Assembly (NCBI RefSeq): GCF_014138625.1
Contig: NZ_JACJHY010000011.1
Coordinates: forward strand, 62,001-126,000
Reading direction: 5' to 3'
DNA: 64,000 bases
From: Aminobacter ciceronei
GTDB lineage: Bacteria; Pseudomonadota; Alphaproteobacteria; Rhizobiales; Rhizobiaceae
Shown here piece after piece: positions 18,581 to 27,871 of this stretch; positions within the stretch are counted from its first letter, which is position 1; every line of letters starts with the position of its first letter. The notes beneath the pieces were generated by a model, which was not told the origin of the DNA, made no database searches, and was given only the letters and a program-made list of their open reading frames with translations. Both the position numbers and the translations under genes were made by a program.

Positions 18581-19779
18581 CCGAAGCATACATCGTAGGC
18601 GGCGTCCGCACCCCGATCGGCCGTTATGGCGGCGCGCTTGCCTCTGTGCGCCCTGATGATCTCGCCGCTCACGCCATTCGCGAAGCGCTGGCGCGGCACC
18701 CTGGCATCCCCGCCGACCAGATCGATGAGGTCGTGCTCGGCTGCGCAAACCAGGCCGGCGAAGACAACCGCAATGTCGCCCGCATGGCTGCCCTGCTTGC
18801 GGGCCTGCCGGTATCGGTGTCCGGAACGACGATCAATCGCCTCTGCGGCTCCGGCCTCGACGCGGTTGGTTATGCAGCACGCGCCATCAAGCTCGAAGAA
18901 GCTGACATCATCATTGCCGGCGGCGTCGAAAGCATGTCGCGCGCGCCCTTTGTCATGCCCAAGGCTTCAAGCGCATTCCAGCGCAGCACCGAGATCTTCG
19001 ACACCACCATCGGCTGGCGTTTCGTCAATTCGTTGATGGAAAGACAATACGGCATCGATTCCATGCCTGAAACGGCCGAGAACGTCGCCGCCGAGTTTTC
19101 CATTTCACGCGAGGATCAGGATCACTTCGCCCTGCGCAGCCAGGCTCGTGCCGCCGCAGCGCAGAAGAGCGGCCGTTTTGCCCGCGAAATCGCTCCTGTC
19201 ACCATCAAGGGCCGCAAGGGCGAAGCGACCGTCGTCGAGCACGACGAGCATCCGCGCGAAACGACGATCGAAAAGCTTGCGGGCCTTTCGGCACCCTTCA
19301 GAGATGGCGGCACGGTGACCGCCGGCAACGCGTCGGGCGTCAATGACGGGGCCGCAGCCGTCATCATCGCATCGGCACGCGCCGTCGAACGCCACGGTCT
19401 CAAGCCGCTTGCCAAAATCGATGGCATGGCGACCGCAGGCGTTGCCCCGCGCATCATGGGCATCGGCCCCGTCGCCTCGACGCAAAAGCTTCTGGACCGC
19501 GCCGGCCTTGTCATATCAGACATCGATATAATCGAACTCAACGAAGCCTTCGCCGCGCAGTCGCTGGCATGCATGCGCCAGCTCGGCCTTGCCGACGACG
19601 CGGGCCACGTCAATCCGAACGGCGGCGCCATCGCGCTTGGCCACCCGCTCGGCATGTCGGGCGCACGTCTGGCACTGACCGCAGCACTGGAACTCGACCT
19701 GCGTGGCGCAAGACGCGCGCTGGCCACCATGTGCATCGGTGTCGGCCAGGGCATCTCGCTTTTGATTAGCCGGCCGTAG
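18577..19779 (+). CDS. Thiolase (3-oxoadipyl-CoA/acetyl-CoA acyltransferase, PcaF/PaaJ-like)
   Basis: 400 residues, the standard length. The nucleophile Cys is in [14 protein letters not shown] (about residue 90), the catalytic His in [19 protein letters not shown], and the second Cys in CIGVGQG. The N-terminus ([21 protein letters not shown]) is very like beta-ketoadipyl-CoA thiolases, which suggests the open-chain product is a C6 or C7 dicarboxyl-CoA cut to acetyl-CoA plus succinyl-CoA or similar. Last gene of the operon, convergent with the PfkB kinase gene 26 bp away; no obvious hairpin lies between them. Confidence 0.93.
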   Translation: MTEAYIVGGVRTPIGRYGGALASVRPDDLAAHAIREALARHPGIPADQIDEVVLGCANQAGEDNRNVARMAALLAGLPVSVSGTTINRLCGSGLDAVGYAARAIKLEEADIIIAGGVESMSRAPFVMPKASSAFQRSTEIFDTTIGWRFVNSLMERQYGIDSMPETAENVAAEFSISREDQDHFALRSQARAAAAQKSGRFAREIAPVTIKGRKGEATVVEHDEHPRETTIEKLAGLSAPFRDGGTVTAGNASGVNDGAAAVIIASARAVERHGLKPLAKIDGMATAGVAPRIMGIGPVASTQKLLDRAGLVISDIDIIELNEAFAAQSLACMRQLGLADDAGHVNPNGGAIALGHPLGMSGARLALTAALELDLRGARRALATMCIGVGQGISLLISRP

Positions 19780-19805
19780 CAGGCGGCGCGCCTCGTTCGT
19801 AACCG

Positions 19806-20716
19806 TCAGCCAGCAGCCCTGCGCAGCGGCTGGCGCAGGATCGCCGAACCTCCCGCCGCCTGGACGGCAAGGCTGCCATAAGTGATGCCGGCGGCAAGGC
19901 AGGCTTGCTCGGACTGACCCGAAAGCCATGCGTCGATGAAGCCTGCATTGAAGGCATCGCCCGCGCCCGTCGTATCGACGACAGGGACCTCTTCGGCCCG
20001 GCGGTGCAGCAACTGGGCAGCGGCCTTCAACCACGCGCCCTCGCCGCCCGCTTTCAGGGCCACGATCGGGAAGTCCCTGGACAGGATCTCGATTGCCGCG
20101 ATCGGATCGTTCTCCTGCGTAATGGCGGTGGCCTCTTCCATGTTGGGCAGGAAGATATCAACGCCGGCGCAGCGATCGAGCAGTTCGGCTTCGTAGATCA
20201 GCGTCTCGTCCCAGCTCGGATCGAGCGAGACGGTCAGCCCCCTGGCCTTGGCGCGGCTGACCAGATCGGGGATCTCGTGCAGCGTGGCATATTCGGCGAT
20301 GTGCAGATGGCCGGCGTCGCTCCAGTCGAGTGCGGCGTCAAGCGTCGCCGGCAGCGCGGTCCCAGCACGCCGCGACAGGAAGGCGCGGTCGTTGCCGATC
20401 ACCGAGGCGACGGTAACCTGCGGCCCGGCACCGGGCGAATGCTCGACGAAGCGCAGGTCGACATTGCTGGCACCGAGCTCAGCCTCGATCCCTGTCGACA
20501 GCGCGTCCGTGCCAAGGCGCGCCACCAGAGCGACTTGACGCCCGGCATGGGCCATGTGGGCGGCCGCAATGAACGCGCCGCCGCCGGCAGCCATCTTCAT
20601 GTCCTGCGCAAACACCTCGCGCCCCGGCTCGGGCAGCGCAGCCAGGCCGGTGAAAATCAGGTCACAGTAAATCCGCCCGATGCTAAGCACCGCCGGACGC
20701 TTTGCATTTTCCGATG

Positions 20717-20720
<4 letters not shown>
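19806..20720 (-). CDS. PfkB/ribokinase-family carbohydrate kinase
   Basis: 304 residues. The N-terminal glycine motif AAGGGAFIAAAHMAHAG and the C-terminal PfkB signature DTTGAGDAFNAGF (with the catalytic Asp) are present. It is the last gene of a leftward sugar-type ABC operon and overlaps the ATPase gene by 4 bp. It probably phosphorylates the sugar or sugar-like product released inside the cell. The exact substrate cannot be told from sequence. Confidence 0.9.
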
Positions 20721-21753
<1,033 letters not shown>

Positions 21754-21754
<1 letters not shown>

Positions 21755-23268
21755 CAGAGCGCCCCCGCCAGTGCCTTGAATTTCTCACCGAGTTCTTTTG
21801 CGGCTTTCGCCTCGTGCCCGGCATGTTCCTGTGCGACGGCTTCCAATGCCGCTGCCTTCTTCCTGTAGACGCCGATCGCCTCGGCCATCGCCGCCGGTGC
21901 CGGGCCGCCGAAACGGTCGCGCACGGCAACGAAATGTTCGGGCGAGACGATCTCTTCGAACTTGTCACGGCCGAAGCTCGGTTCGCGTCCGGTCGAATGC
22001 CTGAAGGCTTCGAGGAACGGCGCGTAGCCATCCTTGGCAAGCCCGCCGCCAGCCGCGACCACTGCCTTGGCGACCGTCGCCGCGATCTCGTGCGCCTCGC
22101 GGAAGGACAGGTCCTCGATGCGGACGAGCGAGTCGGCAAGTTCGGTGATGGTGATGCACGAGCGGCGGATGTTTTCAGCCACACGCTCCGGATCTATGCG
22201 GATCGCGCCGACGAAGGCGGCGAGCAGGTCGAGCACGCGGGAGGCAGCGGTAAACGCCTCGTAGCCCATCGACTGCGTTTCACCTTCGCTGTCGTTCATG
22301 TCGGTGAACGGCGTGTTGTGGATGACACCGAGTACGGTGCGGGCGCGGCCCATCGTCTGGCTGGCGAGCAGCCGCATATGCTCGATCGGCACCGGGTTGC
22401 GCTTCTGCGGCATGATCGAGGAGATCTGCACGAATGCGTTCGGCACGTAGACTTGTCCGACCTCGAAGCTGGTCCAGAACTGGAAGTCCTGGATCAGGCG
22501 GCCGAGATGCAGGAACATCAGCTCGATCGCCGAATAGGTCGAGGTGATGTAGTCGGATGCCGCGATGCAGCTGTAGGAATTGCGCAAGGGTGCGGCAAAG
22601 CCGAGCAGATCGGCGACGCGCTGCCGGTCGATCGGGAAACCCGACGTGGTGATGGCGGCGGCCCCCATCGGCGACAGGTCGACGATCTTGCGCGCCTCTT
22701 CGAAGCGCTCGATGTCACGGAGCAGCACCTCGATGGCAGCCGACAGGTAATGCCCGAATGTCGAAGGCTGCGCCGGCTGGCCGTGCGTGTAGGCAACGAT
22801 CAGTGTCGCCTTTTCACGCTCGGCCGCGTCGATCATCGCGGCCAGCAGATGTCGCGCCTTGACCATCAGCGCATCGATGCGCTGCTTGAGCCCTAGCTTG
22901 AACAGCGTGTGATCGATGTCGTTGCGCGAGCGCGAGGTGTGCAGGCGTCCGGCGACATCAGCGCCGAGGCGGGCCTTCAGTTCCTTTTCGATAAGGAAGA
23001 AGAAGTCCTCGACCTCGCCGGTATAGACCAGCTTCTCAGGATCGACTTCACGGTCGATGGCTTCGAGAGCGCCGGCGATCGCCGACGCCTGCTTGGCATC
23101 AAGAATACCGGTCTCGGTCAGCATTACCAGATGCGCCCGGTCGATGGCGCGGAAGCCGTCGACATGGTGTGTCTTGGCGCCGTCGAAAAGCGGCCGAAGC
23201 ACCGTCTCCTTGTAGACGGGATCGGGGAAGACGCTCTTGTCGGAGAGCCTCGGGTTCAGTTCAGACAT
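21754..23268 (-). CDS. Argininosuccinate lyase-family (fumarase/aspartase superfamily) enzyme in a sugar ABC operon
   Basis: 504 residues. The three conserved regions are visible: HTSRSRNDIDH (110-120), THGQPAQPSTFGH (161-173) and the signature SSIMPQKRNP (283-292, with the catalytic Ser on the mobile loop). Superfamily members cleave C-N or C-O bonds and release fumarate. The context argues against arginine biosynthesis: it is inside an operon of CUT1 transport genes and a sugar kinase, and it is longer than usual ArgH (about 460). Ethylenediamine-disuccinate lyase from a Phyllobacteriaceae member shows that ArgH-like enzymes can act on other N-succinyl compounds. The substrate here is unknown. 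Confidence 0.85.
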
Positions 23269-23271
23269 TTT

Positions 23272-24123
23272 CTATCCCTTGAGCCCGGCGAGCATGACGC
23301 CGCGGACGATGTAGCGCTGGAGCACGAGGAAAACGATCAGCGTCGGCAGGGTGGCGATCGCAGCACCCGTCATGATCATTTCCCACTGGATGGACTGTTC
23401 GACCGCGAAGCTCGATAGGCCGACCGGCAAGGTGTAGAGCTCCTTGCTGGTGGTCACGATCAGCGGCCAGAAGAACGCCGTCCAGTTGCCGAGGAAGGTG
23501 AAGATGGCGAGCGCGGACAGAGCCGGTGTCACCAGCGGCATCGCCACTTTCCAGAAGATCTGGAACTCGTTCAGGCCATCGACGCGGGCTGCTTCGAGGA
23601 AATCGTTGGGCACGCCTTCGAAGAACTGCTTCATCAGGAAGGTGCCGAAGGCCGTCATCATGCCGGGAAACATGATGCCCCAATAGCTGTCCAGCCAGCC
23701 GAGATTGGCCGACATCAGGTACCACGGGATGACGAGCATCTCGGTCGGGATCATCAGCGTCGACAGGATGGCCAGGAAGATGAAGTAGCGGCCGCGGAAC
23801 TCGAACTTGGCCAGCGTGTAGCCGACCAGGCTGTCGAAGAAGACGTTCGACAGCGTCACCATGACGGCAACGAACATCGAGTTGAAGAACCAGCGCATGA
23901 AGCGCCCGTCGGCCAGGATCGCGACGTAGTTGGCGAAGGTTGGCGCTGCCGGAATGAGCCTGAGGTCATAGACCTGACCGGCCGTCTTGAATGACGTCGA
24001 GAACATGAAGGCCAGCGGCGTCACCATGATCAGGCCGCCGATGAACAACAGCGTCCAGGCGAGGATGCGGCCGGGCTTGACGTTGGCGTGGGACAGCGCC
24101 GGCGTTTGGGTGACGGCACTCAT
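23272..24123 (-). CDS. Sugar ABC transporter permease (MalG type)
   Basis: 283 residues, six predicted membrane helices, with the permease loop EAARVDGLNEFQIFWKVAMP that contacts the ATPase. The ATG at 24123 overlaps the upstream permease stop (ATGA); a longer reading frame of 566 codons upstream is only antisense/out-of-frame sequence of that permease. It lies 3 bp ahead of the lyase gene. Confidence 0.92.
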   Translation of the reverse strand: MSAVTQTPALSHANVKPGRILAWTLLFIGGLIMVTPLAFMFSTSFKTAGQVYDLRLIPAAPTFANYVAILADGRFMRWFFNSMFVAVMVTLSNVFFDSLVGYTLAKFEFRGRYFIFLAILSTLMIPTEMLVIPWYLMSANLGWLDSYWGIMFPGMMTAFGTFLMKQFFEGVPNDFLEAARVDGLNEFQIFWKVAMPLVTPALSALAIFTFLGNWTAFFWPLIVTTSKELYTLPVGLSSFAVEQSIQWEMIMTGAAIATLPTLIVFLVLQRYIVRGVMLAGLKG

Positions 24124-25064
24124 TTCTTTTCCCTCAGGATCCAGAGCTGCAACAGCGATACGAACAGCAGGATGGTGAACAGCACCACCGTCTGGGCCGC
24201 CGCATATCCCATCGCGTAGGACGAAAACGCCGTCTGGTAGATCATCAGCACCAGCGGCTTGGTCGAGCCGAGCGGGCCGCCCGGGTCGTTGGTGGTCATG
24301 TTGTAGACCTGGTCGAAAATGCGCAGGAAGCCGATCGACGAGAACACGACGAGAAACACGGTTGTCGGCTTGAGCAGCGGCAGCGTGATCTTGCGCAGGA
24401 TTGCCCATTCGCCGAGGCCGTCGATCCGCGCCGCCTCGTAGAAGGTGTTGGGGATCGACCGCAGGCCGGCCATGAAGATGATGATCTGGAAGCCGAGGCC
24501 GGCCCAGATCGCCGTCAGCATGATCGACGGCAAGGCCTGGTCGACCGAGCGGATGAACGGCTGCTGGGGGATGCCGAGCGTGCCGAGCGCATTGTTGATC
24601 ACGCCGATCGGTGCCGGCTGGTAGAACCAGCGCCACACCCAGGCCATCGCGGCAGCCGTGGTCAAATAGGGCAGGAAATAGAGACCGCGGATCAACCCGT
24701 GCATGAAACGCACGCGATCGAGATGGTAGGCAATGACGAATGACAGCAACAGGCTGATCGGCGTGCCGACGAGCAGATAGGCAAAGGTGTTCTTGAACAC
24801 CTTCCAGAACTGCGGGTCTGCGAACAGCTTCTCGTAGTTGGCCAGGCCGATGAACTGCGGCGGCTTCAAAAGGTCCCAGTTGGTCAGCGAAAGCCAGAAG
24901 GCTTCGATGGTCGGGTAGAAGCGGATCACCGAATAGAACAGGATCGGCAGAGCGAGGAAACTCCACACCCACACCAGCCGCTTCGTCCGCATGGAACGGC
25001 GTTCCCAGAAGGTCGCGCCGGGGCGGCTCAGCGCCGCCCCCTGTTGATCCGCTGTCACAGACAT
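24120..25064 (-). CDS. Sugar ABC transporter permease (MalF type)
   Basis: 314 residues with the EAA loop YEAARIDGLGEWAILRKITLP and six or so membrane helices. The ATG at 25064 is preferred to the TTG one codon earlier. It follows the binding-protein gene by 12 bp and overlaps the second permease by 4 bp. It forms the heterodimeric channel of the CUT1-type importer. Confidence 0.92.
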   Translation of the reverse strand: MSVTADQQGAALSRPGATFWERRSMRTKRLVWVWSFLALPILFYSVIRFYPTIEAFWLSLTNWDLLKPPQFIGLANYEKLFADPQFWKVFKNTFAYLLVGTPISLLLSFVIAYHLDRVRFMHGLIRGLYFLPYLTTAAAMAWVWRWFYQPAPIGVINNALGTLGIPQQPFIRSVDQALPSIMLTAIWAGLGFQIIIFMAGLRSIPNTFYEAARIDGLGEWAILRKITLPLLKPTTVFLVVFSSIGFLRIFDQVYNMTTNDPGGPLGSTKPLVLMIYQTAFSSYAMGYAAAQTVVLFTILLFVSLLQLWILREKK

Positions 25065-25076
25065 CAAGCCTTCGCC

Positions 25077-26333
25077 TTACTTCGGGGCTGCTGCGTCGAT
25101 GATCGCCTGCTCGGCCGCTGCGGCCTGTGCGAGCGAATCCTTCACCGACTGGCCTTCGAGCAGCACGCGGTTGGCCATGTCGATGGTGGTCTGGCGCTGG
25201 GCTGCCTCATCAACGAACATGGTGGTGCGGGCGTATTCGAGACCCTTGAGGAACGGGCCGTAGACCGGATCGGCTAGATTGGCTTCGGTCATGGCAGCCG
25301 AACGGCGTGCCGGCAGCTCGCCGACCGTCTTCAGCCAGACGTCCATCGCCTCGGGCGAGGAGATGTAGGCCAGGAACTTCTTCGAGGCTTCGAGCTTCTC
25401 GCCGCTGGTCGTCGCCGAGATGCCGTTGGCGAAGTAGCTGGCATAGTTGGAACGGGTGCCGTCGGCATTTGCCGGCAGTTCGGTCACGCCCCACTCGAAG
25501 CCTTCGATCGACTTGAAGGCGCCGAGACGGAAGGTGCCGTCGATGGTCATCGCCGCCATGCCGGCACGGAAGGCCGCCTGGCCTTCGTCCATGAAGCCGG
25601 CCTGGCCGATCTTCTTCTCGGTCTGCAGGTCGGTGTAGAACTTCAGCGCCTTTTCACCCGCTTCGGTGTTGTAGGCCACCTTGCGGTCTCCGTCGGTGTA
25701 GGGCTGGCCGCCGAACTGGCGCACCAGCACTTCTCGCCACCACTGGTGATCCTGGCCGGCCATGTCGAGGGTCGAGCCGGCGACGATCAGATTGCCGGCG
25801 GCGTCACGCTTGGTCGCCTTCTCGGCGGCGGCAACGAACTCGTCGAGCGTCTTGGGCGGGTTCGCCGGGTCGAGGCCGGCTTCGGTGAACAGCTTCTTGT
25901 TGTAGAACAGCGCCAGCGAACGCACGGCGGTCGGCAGGCCGTAATAATCCTCGCCGCGCTTCATGGCGCTGACGATCGGGAAAAATTCGCTTTCGATCTT
26001 GTCGTGCGGGAACGCATCGGTCGGCAGCGGCTGCAGCAGGCCGCCGGCAACGAACTTGTCGAGCCAGCCGTAGAACAGCTGCATCACGTCGGGGCCCTGG
26101 CCGCCCATCTTCGCAGCGATGACGCGCGTCTGGTAGTCGGCATAGGGGAAGGTCGTCTGCTTGACGGTGATGTCAGGATTGGCCTTCTCGAAGTTCTCGA
26201 TCAGCTGGTCCATCGCCTTGACGCGCGAGTCGAAGACATACTGCCAATATTCGATCTCGACGGCCTGCGCCGCGTTCATAGCCAGTGTGCTGAAACCAGC
26301 AATCAGACCGGCAAACAAGGTTGCTCTACGCAT
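25077..26333 (-). CDS. Sugar ABC transporter substrate-binding protein
   Basis: 418 residues, SBP_bac_1 type. The ATG at 26333 has GGAGG ahead and gives a signal peptide (MRRATLFAGLIAGFSTLAMN, cleavage near AQAVE). The mature N-terminus EIEYWQYVFDSRVKAMDQLI and the region GPDVMQLFYGWLDKFVAGGLLQPL are typical of CUT1 binding proteins. First gene of a six-gene operon (binding protein, two permeases, ArgH-like lyase, ATPase, PfkB kinase). Aromatic residues usual in sugar pockets are present (Trp, Tyr), but the ligand cannot be named. Confidence 0.92.
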   Translation of the reverse strand: MRRATLFAGLIAGFSTLAMNAAQAVEIEYWQYVFDSRVKAMDQLIENFEKANPDITVKQTTFPYADYQTRVIAAKMGGQGPDVMQLFYGWLDKFVAGGLLQPLPTDAFPHDKIESEFFPIVSAMKRGEDYYGLPTAVRSLALFYNKKLFTEAGLDPANPPKTLDEFVAAAEKATKRDAAGNLIVAGSTLDMAGQDHQWWREVLVRQFGGQPYTDGDRKVAYNTEAGEKALKFYTDLQTEKKIGQAGFMDEGQAAFRAGMAAMTIDGTFRLGAFKSIEGFEWGVTELPANADGTRSNYASYFANGISATTSGEKLEASKKFLAYISSPEAMDVWLKTVGELPARRSAAMTEANLADPVYGPFLKGLEYARTTMFVDEAAQRQTTIDMANRVLLEGQSVKDSLAQAAAAEQAIIDAAAPK

Positions 26334-26544
26334 ATTAGCCTCCAAATGCGCCCATCGGATATCCCGAACCACGGGCGACCATTATCCCCTTGGCCCGATT
26401 TTTCTCGCAGTCGAGAAACGGGCCACTCGCTTAAATTCATGGGCCATCGAACGCGGGCGGAACACGCCCGACAAAACTGACACCAAGGAGCTGCGGATCC
26501 TCCCCGCACACTCCCTCTACGGTTCCCTTTCATCAGCCGTTTGT

Positions 26545-26576
26545 CAATAAGATAATCTACTTGAATTAATCTATTG
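26545..26576. promoter_or_regulatory. AT-rich repeat region between the sugar operon and the ROK regulator (probable operator/promoter)
   Basis: Within the 289-bp divergent gap is an AT-rich patch with the inverted ends CAATA (26545) and TATTG (26572). The direct repeat TAATCTA occurs twice (26553 and 26567), 14 bp apart. ROK repressors bind AT-rich inverted repeats, so this is the best operator candidate for the regulator that starts 47 bp downstream. The rest of the gap shows no clear structure. Confidence 0.4.
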
Positions 26577-26622
26577 CAGCTAACGTCGCTTCCGCGTTAT
26601 CAATTTTGCAACCGAGGTCAGG

Positions 26623-27846
26623 ATGGGCGAAATGGCATTTCAGCCGGGCAGCACGCATCAGGTCACATTGGGCAACAACCCCGAGCGCAGCCGCGACCAT
26701 AACCGTCGCGTGGTGCTCGACGTCGTGCGCCGGAACGGCGCCCTGGGGCGCATGCATATTGCCCGGCTGACGCACCTGACAGCGCAAGCCATCGCCAACA
26801 TCGTCGACGAGCTGGTCAGCGAAAACCTGTTGATGGAGACCGGGCGCCTGCGTTCGGGCCGTGGCCAGCCGCCGATCCAGTTCGCCGTCAACCCCGACGG
26901 CGCCATGACCATGGGCATCGAGATGGCCTCCGACCACATGGTGTCGACAGTGCTCGACCTGTCGGGCCAGCCGCGTTCCAGGCGAATCATGCCGGTCAGC
27001 GACACCAGCCCGAGCCAGGTCATCGCGCATCTGCGCGCCGAGCTCGATGCGGTCAGGTCGACGTTCAAGTCGCGGCTGCTCGGCATCGGCGTGGTGATGC
27101 CCGGCCCGTTCGAGATCGAAGGCATGACCTCGGTCGGCCCGACGACGCTGCCGGGCTGGGCAAACATCGATGCGGCAAGCCTGCTCAGCGAAGCCTGCGG
27201 GGAGCCGGTGACGGTGGAAAACGACGCCAACGCCGCGGCCGTCGGCGAACGCTTCTTCGGTGCTGGCCACACCATCTCCAGCTTCTGCATGGTCTATTTC
27301 GGCGCCGGCCTTGGCCTTGGCATGATCCAGGACGGCACTCCGTTCCGTGGCGCCTTCGGCAATGCCGGCGAAATCGGCCACGTCGTCGTCGTTCCCAGAG
27401 GCAGGGCTTGCCCATGCGGCCAGCACGGCTGCCTCGAGCGCTACGCCTCGGTCCATGCGCTGCGCGAAAAGCTGTGCGAGGCAGGCATCCCCGACTGCGA
27501 CTTCGCCGACTTCTCCGAACTCCATGCCAAGCGCCATCCGGTGCTGCTGGCGTGGATGGAGGAGACCGCGACCTATCTCGCGCCGATGATCGCGATGATC
27601 GAAAACATCCTCGACCCCGAAACGGTGATCCTTGGCGGCGTGTTGCCGGACGCGATCATCGACGAGCTGATCGAGCGGATGGGACCGTTGCCCATTTCCG
27701 TCGCCAGCCGACGGACCCGCGCCCTGCCCCGCGTCATGCGCGGCCAGACCGGGCAATACACGGCGGCACTCGGTGCCGCCGCGCTGCCGCTGTTCGAGGT
27801 GGTCACGCCCAAGCTCGAAACCGCCGCCACAACGACCACCGAATAG
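26623..27846 (+). CDS. ROK-family transcriptional regulator
   Basis: 407 residues: an N-terminal winged HTH (about 20-85; LGRMHIARLTHLTAQAIANIV) followed by the ROK sugar-kinase-like domain (GIGVVMPGPFEI, ENDANAAAVGERFF, GLGLGMIQDG) and the ROK zinc motif CPCGQHGCLE. It is divergent from the sugar importer/lyase/kinase operon and upstream of the PIG-L gene, so it probably represses both in the absence of the sugar-like ligand. Confidence 0.92.
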   Translation: MGEMAFQPGSTHQVTLGNNPERSRDHNRRVVLDVVRRNGALGRMHIARLTHLTAQAIANIVDELVSENLLMETGRLRSGRGQPPIQFAVNPDGAMTMGIEMASDHMVSTVLDLSGQPRSRRIMPVSDTSPSQVIAHLRAELDAVRSTFKSRLLGIGVVMPGPFEIEGMTSVGPTTLPGWANIDAASLLSEACGEPVTVENDANAAAVGERFFGAGHTISSFCMVYFGAGLGLGMIQDGTPFRGAFGNAGEIGHVVVVPRGRACPCGQHGCLERYASVHALREKLCEAGIPDCDFADFSELHAKRHPVLLAWMEETATYLAPMIAMIENILDPETVILGGVLPDAIIDELIERMGPLPISVASRRTRALPRVMRGQTGQYTAALGAAALPLFEVVTPKLETAATTTTE

Positions 27847-27871
27847 CAGACTGGAATACCGGAGGACCTGA

